Assembly: GCA_035771175.1 (NCBI GenBank)
Contig: CM069589.1
Span: forward strand, 23,268,201 to 23,332,200
Reading direction: 5' to 3'
Origin: Paratinospora sagittata
Lineage: Eukaryota > Streptophyta > Magnoliopsida > Ranunculales > Menispermaceae
Length of the DNA: 64,000 nt
The first letter of the stretch is position 1; the number at the start of each line of letters is the position of its first letter. Shown piece after piece: positions 25,463 through 35,300 of the stretch. The notes beneath the pieces are model-generated. The model searched no databases and was not told the origin of the DNA. It saw only the letters and a list, made by a program, of their open reading frames with translations. A program made the position numbers and the translations under genes.

Positions 25463-28400
25463 ACCCAAACCGGAGTCGGACATGAAATGTTACCCCTATT
25501 TGAATGTTTTTTACCGATCAATCAACTTACTTATCGAAAAAATCATGAAGAAAAGTTCAAATAGCCGTAACTTTTCATCCCGATTGTGATTTGAGTGATT
25601 CAAAAGGAATTGATAATCTATTTTCTTCCTATTTCTAACGCATGTTCAATCACACAAATTGGAGTTAGAATCAAAAAGTTGTGGTTATTTTAAAGTTTCA
25701 CACCATTCATCCAACTTACTTATCAATTAAATCGGTAAGAAAAAGTCAATTCGTCTTAGAGTTTAATGCTGACTCTGTTATGAGTTAATCAAAAGCAGTT
25801 GGAAATATTGTTTCTTCATCTTTCCAATGCATGTCCACTCACTCAAAATTCTAATAGCCGTAACCATTTCTTTCGTACTATGATTTGAGTTATTCAAAAG
25901 GCGTTTGGAATATGGTTTCTTCCTCTTTCCAACGCATTTTCAATCACTCAAACCGGAGTCGGAAATAAAATGTGACAGCTATTTGAATGTTTTTTACATA
26001 TCAATCAACTTACTTATCGAAGAAATCGTGAAGAAAAGTTCAAATTGCCCTTACTTTTCATCCCGACTTTGTTTTGAGTGATTCAAAAGGAATTGAAAAT
26101 GTCATTTCTTCCTATTTCTAACGCATGGTCAATCACACAAATTGGAGTTGGAATCAAAAAGTTGTGGTTATTTTAAAGTTTTACACCATTCATCCAACTT
26201 ACTTATCAATTGAATCGGTAAGAAAAAGTCAATTAGTCTTAGAGTTTAATGCTGACTCTCTTATGAGTTAATCAAAAGTCGTTGGAAATATTGTTTCTTT
26301 ATCTTTCCATTGCATGTCTAATCACTCAAATCGGAGTCACGATGAAAACGTTATGGCTATTTGAATGTTTGTTACCCATTGGCCAATGTACTTATCAATC
26401 TAGTAAGTAATCAAAATTCAAAGAGTCGTAACCATTTCTTTCGAACTATGATTTGAGTTATTCACAAGGCATTTAAATATCGTTTCTTCCTCTTTCCAAC
26501 GTATTTTCAATCACTCAAACCGGAGTCGAACATAAAATGTTACCGCTATTTGAATGCTTTTTACCAATCAATCAACTTACTTATCGAAAAAATCATGAAG
26601 AAAAGTTCAAATAGCCGTAACTTTTCATCCCGATTGTGATTTGAGTGATTCAAAAGGAATTGATAATGTATTTTCTTCCTATTTCTAACGCATGTTCAAT
26701 CACACAAATTGGAGTCGGAATCAAAAAGTTGTTGTTATTTTAAAGTTTCACACCATTCATTCAACTTACTTATCAATTGAATCGGTAAGAAAAAGTCAAT
26801 TCGTCTTAGAGTTTAATGCTGACTATGTTATGAGTTAATCAAAAGCAGTTGGAAATATTGTTTCTTCATCTTTCCAATGCATATCCAATCACTCAAATCG
26901 GAGTCAGGATGAAAACGTTGTGGCTATTTGAATGTTTGTTACCCATTGGCCAACGGACATATCAATCTAGTCAGTAATCAAAATTCAAATAGTCGTAACC
27001 ATTTCTTTCGAACTATGATTTGAGTTATTCACAAGGCGTTTGAAATATCGTTTCTTCCTCTTTCCAACGCATTTTCAATCACTCAAACCAGAGTCGGAAA
27101 TAAAATGTTACCGTTATTTGAATGTTTTTTACCAATCAATCTACTTATCGAAAAAATCATGAAGAAAAGTTCAAATAGCCGTAACTTTTCATCCCGATTA
27201 TGATTTGAGTGATTCAAAAGGAATTGAAAATGTCATTTCTTCATATTTCTAACGCATGGTCAATCACACAAATTGGAGTCGGAATCAAAAAATTGTGGTT
27301 ATTTTAAAGTTTCACACCATTCATCCAACTTACTTATCAATTGAATCGGTAAGAAAAAGTCAATTAGTCTTAGAGTTCAATGCTGACTCTGTTTTGAGTT
27401 AATCAAAAGTCGTTGGAAATATTGTTTCTTCATCTTTCCAATGCATGTCCAATCACTCAAATCGGAGTCAGGATGAAAACGTTATGGCTATTTGAATATT
27501 TGTTACCCATTGGCCAATGTACTTATCAATCTAGTCAGTAATCAAAATTCAAAGAGTCGTAACCATTTCTTTCGAACTATGATTTCAGTTATTCACAAGG
27601 CATTTAAATATCGTTTCTTCCTCTTTCCAACGCAATTTCAATCACTCAAACCGGAGTCGGAAATAAAATGTTACCACTATCTGAATGATTTTTACCGATC
27701 AATCAACTTACTTATCGAACAAATCGTGAAGAAAAGTTCAATTAGCAGTAACTTTTCATCCCGATTGTGATTTGAGTGATATAAAAGGAATTGATAATGT
27801 ATTTTCTTCTTATTTCTAATGCATGTTCAATAACAAAAATTGGAGTCGGAATCAAAAAGTTGTCGTTATTTTAAAGTTTCACACCATTCATTCAACTTAC
27901 TTATCAATTGAATCGGTAAGAAAAAGTCAATTAGTCTTAGAGTCTAATGCTGACTCTGTTATGAGTTAATCAAAAGTCGTTGGAAATATTGTTTCTTCAT
28001 CTTTGCAATGAATGTCCAATCACTCAAATCGGAGTCAGGATGAAAACGTTTTGGCTATTTGAATGTTTGTTACCCATTGGCCAACGTACTTATCAATCTA
28101 GTCAGTAATCAAAATTCAAATAGTCGTAACCATTTCTTTCGAACTATGATTTGAGTTATTCCAAGGCATTTAAATATCGTTTCTTCCTCTTTCCAACGCA
28201 TTTTCAATCACTCAAACCGGAGTCGGAAATAAAATGTTACCGTTATTTGAATGTTTTTTACCGATCAATCAACTTACTTTTCGAAGAAATCGTGAAGAAA
28301 AGTTCAAATAGCCGTAACTTTTCGTCCCGATTGTGATTTGAGTGATTCAAAAGGAATTGAAAATATCACTTCTTCCTATTTCTAACGCATGGTCAATCAC

Positions 28401-28659
28401 ACAAATTGGAGTCAGAATCAAAAAGTTGTGGTTATTTTAAAGTTTCACACCATTCATCCAGCTTACTTATCAATTGAATCGGTAAGAAAAAGTCAATTAG
28501 TCTTGGAGTTCAATGCTGACTCTGTTATGAGTTAATCAAAAGTCGTTGGAAGTATTGTTTCTTCATCTTTCCAATGCATGTCCAATCACTCAAATCGGAG
28601 TCAGGATGAAAACGTTATGGCTATTTGAATGTTTGTTACCCATTGGCCATGTACTTATC
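25463..28659. repeat. Diverged trimers left of the retrotransposon
   Basis: About five and a half trimers with more private variants than elsewhere. They include an 85-bp deletion in a B monomer near 25840, with 5-bp TCAAA microhomology, and a small deletion giving CAATCTACTTATC near 27137. The last unit starts at 28583 and stops at base 28659, position about 78 of a B monomer, where retrotransposon gag sequence takes over. The open frames at 27492-27770 and 28151-28336 are read-through of satellite and not genes. Confidence 0.75.
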
Positions 28660-28660
28660 G

Positions 28661-29152
28661 TTATAGCCAGTCCTCTGCATCACTCTCCAGTGTGTGAGCA
28701 GCACGTAGGACCTGAGACGCCTCATGAAGCTCTAAGGAGCGACTGATCTTCTCGACATTCTTTAGCCAATCTTCGACTTTCTTCAAGTCAACCCCACCAG
28801 TGAATTCCTTAGGCTTTAGCTTCATGAACTTCTCTAGCAATCTGATCCGCCGATCAGTGGGGTTCTCTACAACAATAGGAGCAGGTGTAGGCATAGGCTG
28901 AGGTACAGCCATTTGAGGTCCTGCTGCCCCTGCAGCCCCACTAGCCTCGACCCCACTAGTGCCCACCTCCTGAGGTATCGTTTGAGGTGACTGTCGAGCA
29001 ATAGCCTCAACCTGCTGCACTAACGCCTGTATCTGTGAAGTCTGGGCTGCCATCAAGCGGCCCTGTGCCTAAATGATCTCCTCCATCCTCCCCATTCGGT
29101 CATCATCGGATGGCCCTGTGTGTGGCTGTCCCAATCTCTCGCTCCTCCTCAT
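28661..29152 (-). pseudogene. gag: gag, N-terminal fragment with internal stop
   Basis: Gag forms the virus-like particle of LTR retrotransposons. The likely original start is ATG at 29152-29150 (Met-Arg-Arg-Ser...). An in-frame TAG at 29071-29069 replaces codon 28, and the frame then continues from ATG at 29053 to a TAA at 28663-28661. Downstream are a Gln/Ala-rich stretch, a Pro/Ala-rich linker (VPQPMPTPAPIVVENP) and the start of the gag core: LLEKFMKLKPKEFTGG, then VEDWLKNVEKI, then HTLESDAEDW. These fit the plant Ty3/gypsy Retrotrans_gag domain, in which W-[W/L] usually continues into the rest of the core. Here homology stops right after that Trp. Only about 160 of several hundred expected codons remain; the zinc knuckle and pol are gone. 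The family call is firm and the element is non-functional. Confidence 0.88.
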
Positions 29153-29372
29153 GACACTGAGAAGTAGAAATACGAGCAACCATCACACATTAAAGAATTT
29201 AAAACATTAACAAAGCCTCATAACTACCTATATCATATAATACACACAGAAAATATGATAGTAAGGCTTTTAAGTTAGTTCCTTTAAGCTTTTTAATCAC
29301 CTAAATCTCTCACCCAATTCCTAGGTCAAAGTCATCTAAGTCCAATACATAGACTAAACCTAGTAACATCAG
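29153..29372 (-). other. Untranslated leader between primer-binding site and gag
   Basis: About 220 bp, A+T-rich, with no open frame or repeat recognised. This is the usual position and length for the leader of a Ty3/gypsy element, where packaging signals would lie, but none can be identified by reading. Confidence 0.6.
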
Positions 29373-29384
29373 TCTATGATACCA
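29373..29384 (-). other. Primer-binding site, initiator tRNA-Met type
   Basis: Minus-strand TGGTATCATAGA starts two bases inside the LTR end. The primer-binding site of plant elements primed by initiator tRNA-Met is TGGTATCAGAGC-like, so the first eight bases match and the last four partly differ. This is where minus-strand DNA synthesis would have been primed. It fixes the orientation of the element and the inner LTR edge. Confidence 0.85.
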
Positions 29385-29390
29385 ACTGTG

Positions 29391-29530
29391 GCGACCCCGC
29401 ACCCCGGACCACCAACCCCTTAGGGAATGGCGTGCAGAATGCCGGGACGGGACGCCCGGCGTAGGCATCTCCGACCACTCCTCAACTCCCGTGAGGTGGT
29501 TGAGACCCTACGAGCCTTATCTCAAATAAC
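29391..29530 (-). other. GC-rich 3' end of LTR (R-U5 side) with small hairpin
   Basis: A sharp GC-rich island in otherwise A+T-rich DNA. GCCGGG at 29441-29446 pairs with CCCGGC at 29455-29460 over an 8-base loop. Its position next to the primer-binding site means it would lie at the transcribed (R-U5) end of the LTR. A role in transcript structure or termination is inference. Confidence 0.5.
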
Positions 29531-30105
29531 GACATAATATCAAAAGGTACTAAACGAAATTACCCACCGTATTAATCATCCAAGACAAGAGATAGTCCAT
29601 AAAAATGATCCATAAATAAAATCATAATCCCTACAGTCCATTAAAATTGACATACACATAAAGTCCAAAATTGTGGGTACAAATAAAAACCGTCATATGC
29701 CCACATGGTCTATCCAACAAGTCCCAACTCACCCATACTACAATGTGGTAAGTATTATAATTACATAATCCAAAATATAATACTTCATAATTTAAAACAC
29801 AATTCAATCAAAATGCCTCTCAACTCACATCGAGGCTTTGGATTCTCTCGCAGGCAAGGCCCTCAAGATATAACTACTCCTTTGCCCTTATTCGGGACAG
29901 AAGGACCTGAAAGAGGAAAATGAGGGTGAGCCAACGGTGCCCAGTGAATAGAATTCAAATTTGCTATCAATACTCATCAATAAATATCATGTATGCATGT
30001 CAATGTGTAGCAAGATTAAAAGCTCATAACATATAGATATCAATCATTTATAATAAGTTCGATGCAAGTAAAAGCTTATCAATTTGGATCCACATTCCAC
30101 ATGCA

Positions 30106-30207
30106 TTGGGTTACTAGTGCACGTCTATTTCACCGTACCGTTGATCCCAATCATGTTTATTTTGGGTTACTAGTGCACGTCTATTTCACCGTACCGTTGA
30201 CCCCAAT
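30106..30207. repeat. 46-bp direct repeat inside the LTR
   Basis: Two copies, 30106-30151 and 30162-30207, start TTGGGTTACTAGTGCACGTC and end CCCAAT. They differ at one base (GATCCC versus GACCCC) and are separated by 10 bases (period 56). This is a local tandem duplication within the LTR. Confidence 0.85.
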
Positions 30208-31289
30208 CTCTTCCTTTCCTAAAACCCTCCTATGACAAGGTTAAGTCTCCCTATTAGCCAGATAGATGGGCCCAACCAAAGTCATAAGGTTTTCTCAAAT
30301 CAATGCATCATTCAAAACATTAGAACACATTCATGCTTTCAACATACAATATATAAGTGATATGATGACATAAAAGATATAATCATAAATGAAGTCTACT
30401 CACAACAAAGCCTCGCGAGAGTATTTAACCACACACGACCACCAAACCGAATCAACCCAATCAAGATCCTGAAACATACATCAATATCCTACCATACATC
30501 AATTTCTATGCTCAATCACATAGACATTACACATCAACCCTAAATCAGCCCACATATAAACAATAGGCCTAAATCCCATCTAATCCCATCATTCAACTCA
30601 AATCACATGACTTAGGCCTCTAATGCATAGTTCTCATACATAAACCATTCTATTAATCAAAAATACTGATTTTCAATTCCTTAGGCATAAACATGCCCAA
30701 ATTGGGTCACTTGATCACAAGTAGGCCTAACCCATGATATGGTCACAACCACCAAATCAGTAGCATAATCAACTCTAATCATGCTTAATTAAACATAAGT
30801 TGCATCAATTCAATGATTTTAGGCCAAAAACATCAAAATCCCTAAAACATGAAATTTTCCATACTTAGGCCATATTGCCGATTTACACTAGGTCACCATG
30901 TTCAGCCATATATCACTGATTTTGCATCATGGTTTCACCAACAATGACAACTAGGTCAACATAGTTGATATGCAAGCTATTTGGAAAGGTCTAAGTTCAT
31001 ATTCTCAATTTAGGTCTAATACAAGCAACCCTACCAATTCTTCATTTAGTATTCTGTTTAGATGTATCAATCTACCAACAGAAATATGTAATCACAAAAT
31101 CAACCGTACAGATTGAAGTATGTGAAGAAACAAACCTTCTGTCCAAATATCAGCCCAATCCAACGGTGGACCAAAAAGATACATATATTTGATGAACAAG
31201 TCTCTAATCAGACAATTTCTCATTTCCTGCTGCAAATACTCAAACTCAGATGACTATATCACACAAAATACTAAATGTATAAACATCTC
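30208..31289 (-). other. LTR interior, nothing further recognised
   Basis: A+T-rich LTR sequence without repeats, coding frames or RNA genes that could be supported by reading, apart from the possible degenerate 176-bp relative near 31140-31280. Confidence 0.5.
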
Positions 31290-31680
31290 CACCGTTCAGA
31301 ATACATATGTATCAGTTATAAACTACATACCCAAATTTTATATCCATCCACGGTAGATTGAGGAGATATATAAGTTTGAGTGAAACAGCACGAGAAATCC
31401 AGACTTTCCGACCAGCTTTGTTTCAGAGGTTAGATCTCTCCGACAAAACCTCTAATCAAGATCTCCACCGTTCAGAATGCAGATATATCAGTTTTACACT
31501 ATTTACCAAAATTTTACATCCATCCACGGTAGATTAAAGAGATCTAGAAGTTTGAGCGAAACGGCATGAGAAATCCAGACTTTCCGACCAGCTTTGTTTG
31601 AGAGGTTAGATCTCTTAGACGAAACCTCTGATCAAGATCTCCACCGACCAGAATGAATAACCATAAGCTACGAACTTGCT
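31290..31680. repeat. 176-bp tandem repeat inside the LTR, about 2.2 copies
   Basis: CACCGTTCAGAAT recurs at 31290 and 31466, and a variant (CACCGACCAGAAT) at 31642, so the step is 176 both times. AGTTTGAG recurs at 31373 and 31549. Copies share blocks such as ATCCATCCACGGTAGATT and GACTTTCCGACCAGCTTTG with moderate divergence, so the duplication predates truncation of the element. A degenerate earlier relative may lie at about 31140-31280 (CAACGGTGGACC, TTTGATGAACAAGTCTC). Confidence 0.8.
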
Positions 31681-31741
31681 GACAAATTTTGAGCTCAATC
31701 TGACCATTTATCCCAAAGATCCAGCTCTTTGATGAATATGT

Positions 31742-31832
31742 CGCAGAGATCTTCCTCCTGCAACTCCCTCCTTCTTTCTCTTCTTTTCTTTCCTTTCTCT
31801 TCTTTTCTTTCTCTACTTTTTTCCTTTCTCTC
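31742..31832 (-). repeat. Polypurine tract (minus strand) within the LTR
   Basis: The plus strand is nearly all C and T for about 90 bases (runs of CTTTCTCTTCTTTTCTTTCC type), so it is purine-rich on the element's coding strand. The Lys/Glu/Arg-rich open frame 31544-31873 (-) is a translation of this simple sequence. It is not the retroviral polypurine primer, which would lie next to a 3' LTR. Confidence 0.75.
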
Positions 31833-31946
31833 CACTCACCTCTTTCTAGCACTTCCTTGATTTCCTCCTCCACTCACCTTACTTTCTAGCACATTCTTGG
31901 ATTCTCTCCTCCACTCACCTCATTTTCTAGCACATTCTTGGATTAG
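31831..31946. repeat. Three copies of a 38-41 bp repeat in the LTR
   Basis: CACTCACC starts at 31833, 31871 and 31912, each followed by a TTTCTAGCAC element and then TTCTTGGATT or TTCCTTGATT. It adjoins the polypurine stretch and lies in the upstream (U3) part of the LTR, where repeated short blocks often act as enhancers. That role is inference. Confidence 0.75.
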
Positions 31947-32368
31947 AGAAGTGGGCATGGGACACTTGTCCACTTTCATGCACCAACCTTCACATGTGTT
32001 GGTCTCATACTACCCATACCAACCGCATGTACTTTAACCAATCTCATGCTTCCATGTATTTTAAATGTTCAATCCATTTAATACACCAAATTTTCATTCT
32101 CATTTATCCTTTTATTCAATCAATCCTAACCCATATCAATTCATGGTTTAATGGGCCCATGCATAAATAATAACATATGCATTATACTTTAATTTACCAT
32201 GACCCATATACAATTTATGATACACATATTTATATCCATTATCAAGCATCAACTATACAAACATTAAACAACCATCAAACAAACACCAAACATATCAAGG
32301 CAACACATAGAGTTTGGGCAAAATGCAATTGGGTTATGGACTAGATGAAATAATTTTCGGGGCGTCAC
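31947..32368 (-). other. Upstream (U3) end of LTR, no clear promoter
   Basis: A+T-rich sequence between the LTR terminus and the 39-bp repeats. A TATAAATA string is present on the minus strand at 32234-32227, but it is only about 136 bp from the LTR edge in very A+T-rich DNA, so it is not called as a promoter. Confidence 0.45.
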
Positions 32369-32369
32369 A

Positions 32370-35300
32370 TATCCAATCACTCAAACCGGAGTCAGGATGA
32401 AAACGTTGTGGCTATTTGAATGTTTGTTACCCATTGGCCAACGTACATATCAATCTAGTCAGTAATCAAAATTCAAATAGTCGTAACCATTTCTTTCGAA
32501 CTATGATTTGAGTTATTCACAAGGCGTTTGAAATATCGTTTCTTCCTCTTTCCAACGCATTTTCAATCACTCAAACCAGAGTCGGAAATAAAATGTTATC
32601 GTTATTTGAATGTTTTTTACCAATCAATCAACTTACTTTTCGAAAAAATCGTGAAGAAAAGTTCAAATAGCCGTAACTTTTCATCCCGATTGTGATTTGA
32701 GTGATTCAAAAGGAATTGAAAATGTCATTTCTTCCTACTTCTAACGCATGGTCAATCACACAAATTGGAGTCGGAATCAAAAAGTTGTGGTTATTTTAAA
32801 GTTTCGCACCATTCATCCAACTTACTTATCAATTGAATCGGTAAGAAAAAGTCAATTAGTCTTAGAGTTTAATGTTGACTCTGTTATGAGTTAATCAAAA
32901 GTCGTTGGAAATATTGTTTCTTCATCTTTCCAATGCATGTCCAATCATTCAAATCGAAGTCAGGATGAAAACGTTATGGCTATTTGAATGCTTGTTACCC
33001 ATTAGCCAACGTACTTATTAATCTAATCAACAATCAAAATTCAAATAGCCGAAACCATTTCTTTCGTACTATGATTTGAGTAATTCAAAAGGCGTTTGAA
33101 ATATGGTTTCTTCCTCTTTCCAACGCATTTTCAATCACTCAAACCGGAGTCGAAAATAAAATGTGACAGCTTTTTTGAATGTTTTTTACCTATCAATCAA
33201 CTTACTTATCGAAGAAATCGTGAAGAAAAGTTCAAATAGCCCTAACTTTTCATCCCGACTTCGATTTGAGTGATTCAAAAGGATTAAAAATGTATTTTCT
33301 TCCTATTTCTAACGCATGGTCAATCACACAAATTGAGTCGGAATCAAAAAGTTACGGTTATTTTAAAGTTTCACACCATTCATCCAACTTACTTATCAAT
33401 TGAATCGATAAGAAAAAGTCAATTCGCCTTAGAGTTTAATGCTGACTCTATTATGAGTTAATCAAAAGCAGTTTGAAATATTGTTTCTACATCTTTCCAA
33501 TGCATGTCCAATTACTCAAATCGGAGTCAGGATGAAAACCTTATGGCTATTTGAATGTTTGTTACCCATTGGCCAATGTACTTATCAATCTAGTCAATAA
33601 TCAAAATTCAAATAGTCGTCACCATTTCTTTCGAACTATGATTTGAGTTATTCACAAGGCATTTAAATATCGTTTCTACCTCTTTTCAACGCATTTTCAA
33701 TCACTCAAACGGGAGTCGGAAATAAAATGTTACCGCTATTTGATTGTTTTTTTTACCGATCAATCAACTTACTTATTGAACAAATCGTGAAGAAAAGTTC
33801 AATTAGCCGTAACTTTTCATCCCGATTGTGATTTGAGTGATTCAAAAGGAATTGATAATGTATTTTCTTCCTATTTCTAACGCATGTTCAATCACAAAAA
33901 TTGGAGTCGGAATCAAAAAGTTGTGGTTATTTTAAAGTTTCACACCATTCATTCAACTTACTTATCAATTGAATCGTAAGAAAAAGTCAATTCGTCTTAG
34001 AGTTTAATGCTGACACTGTTATGAGTTAATCAAAAGCAGTTGGAAATATTGTTTCTTCATCTTTCCAATGCATGTCCAATCACTCAAATCGAAGTCAGGA
34101 TGAAAACGTTATGGCTATTTGAATGCTTGTCACCCATTAGCCAACGTACTTATTAATCTAATCAATAATTAAAATTCAAATAGCCGTAACCATTTCTTTC
34201 GTACTATGATTTGAGTAATTCAAAAGGCATTTGAAATTCAGTTTCTTCCTCTTTCCAACGCATTTTCAATCACTCAAAACGGAGTCGAAAATAAAATGTG
34301 ACGGCTATTTGAATGTTTTTTACCTATCAATCAACTTACTTATCGAAGAAATCGTGAAGAAAAGTTCAAATAGCCCTAACTTTTCATCCAGACTTTGATT
34401 TGAGTGATTCAAAAGGAATTGAAAATGTCTTTTCTTCCTATTTCTAACGCATGGTCAATCACACAAATTGGAGTCGGAATCAAAAAGTTGTGGTTATTTT
34501 AAAGTTTCACACCATTCATCCATCATACTTATCAATTGAATCGGTAAGAAAAAGTCAATTAGTCTTAGAGTTTAATGCTGCCTCTGTTATGAGTTAATCA
34601 AAAGTCGTTGAAAATATGGTTTCTTCATCTTTCCAATGCATGTCCAATCACTCAAATCGGAGTCAGGATGAAAACGTTATGGCTATTTGAATTTTTGTTC
34701 CCCATTGGCCAACGTACTTATCAATCTGGTAAGTAATCAAAATTCAAAGAGTCGTAACCATTTCTTTCGAACTATAATTTGAGTTATTCACAAGGCATTT
34801 AAATCTCGTTTCTTCCTCTTTCCAACTCATTTTCAATCACTCAAACCGGAGTCGGAATTAAAATGTTGCCGCTATTTGAATGTTTTTTAACGATCAATCA
34901 ACTTACTTATTGAACAAATCGTGAAGAAAAGTTCAAATAGCCGTAACTTTTCATTCTGATTGTGATTTGAGTGATTCAAAAGGAATAGATAATGTATTTT
35001 CTTCCTATTTCTAACGCATGTTCAACCACACAAATTGGAGTCGGAATCAAAAAGTTGTGGTTATTTTAAAGTTTCACGGCATTCATTCAACTTACTTATC
35101 AATTGAATCGGAAAGAAAAAGTCAATTAGTCTTAGAGTTTAATGCTGACTCTGTTATTTGTTAATCAAAAGCAGTTGGAAATATTGTTTCTTCATCTTTC
35201 CAATGCATGTCCAATCACTCAAATCGGAGTCAGGATGAAAACGTTATGGATATTTGAATGTTTGTTACCCATTAGCTAACGTACTTATTAATCTAATCTG

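Larger units (their letters stand above)
1..28659. repeat. Left satellite array: 189-bp monomers in 567-bp A-B-C trimers
   Basis: A continuous head-to-tail tandem array of about 50 trimers. The anchor CAATCAC recurs at 144, 333, 522 and 711, giving steps of exactly 189 bp. The A-type anchor recurs near 141, 708, 1275, 1842 and 2410, giving 567-568 bp. The window begins inside a C monomer, so the array extends beyond it. Monomer types are told apart by the bases after the anchor: A has ACAAATTGGAGTC, B has TCAAATCGGAGTCAGGATG, and C has TCAAACCGGAGTCGGAAAT. No gene, RNA gene or coding signal is seen. Short open frames, such as 4917-5183 and 6052-6318, recur 1135 bp apart because the repeat does. 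Trimer order is unbroken apart from small indels up to the retrotransposon at 28660. Confidence 0.97.
28660..32369 (-). mobile_element. Truncated Ty3/gypsy LTR retrotransposon (5' LTR plus start of gag)
   Basis: The only non-satellite DNA in the window. Read on the minus strand, the order is a complete 5' LTR (32369 to 29387), primer-binding site (29384-29373), leader, and gag N-terminus ending at about 28666. Protease, reverse transcriptase, RNase H, integrase, polypurine tract and 3' LTR are absent. The right edge is the exact LTR terminus, so it is an original insertion edge. The left edge is a truncation followed by a few bases (28660-28665) assignable to neither side. No target-site duplication is expected, since one end is lost. 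Lineage: gag motifs and a 3-kb LTR beginning TGTGACG fit the plant Del/Tekay group; that finer call is inference. It cannot move on its own. Confidence 0.9.
29387..32369 (-). repeat. Complete 5' LTR, about 2983 bp
   Basis: On the minus strand the LTR begins TGTGACGCCCCG at 32369 and ends GGTCGCCACA at 29387, two bases before the primer-binding site. The termini are imperfect inverted repeats: TGTGaCGcCCC at one end and TGTGgCGaCCC at the other, with canonical TG...CA edges. Interior features are listed separately (polypurine stretch, 39-bp and 176-bp tandem repeats, 46-bp direct repeat, GC-rich end). With only one LTR present, its age cannot be judged by comparing LTR pairs. Open frames at 29705-29923 (+) and 31544-31873 (-) lie wholly inside the LTR, show no domain, and are not called as genes. 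Confidence 0.85.

Noticed and set aside
27492..28336. Open frames at 27492-27770 and 28151-28336
   Set aside because: Translations of satellite monomers in the same phase as those at 4917 and 6052; related frames recur at the repeat period with random stops.
1..28659. CRISPR-like array of regular repeats
   Set aside because: There are no short repeats with unique spacers. The whole 567-bp unit is repeated and the insert is a eukaryotic retrotransposon.
28546..28746. 66-codon open frame on the plus strand
   Set aside because: It crosses from satellite into antisense gag and is a chimera of the truncation join.
29705..29923. 72-codon plus-strand open frame
   Set aside because: It lies entirely inside the LTR, antisense to the element, with no recognisable domain.
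31544..31873. 109-codon minus-strand open frame rich in Lys and Glu
   Set aside because: The charged N-terminus is the polypurine simple repeat and the rest is the 176-bp LTR repeat.
32227..32234. TATAAATA on the minus strand as the LTR promoter
   Set aside because: It is too close to the LTR edge for a 3-kb LTR and is easily found by chance in such A+T-rich sequence.
28656..32373. TATC flanking both sides of the insert as a possible target-site duplication
   Set aside because: Each TATC belongs to the normal satellite sequence at a different monomer phase (B+75 versus B-4), and the left end of the element is truncated, so a true duplication is not expected there.
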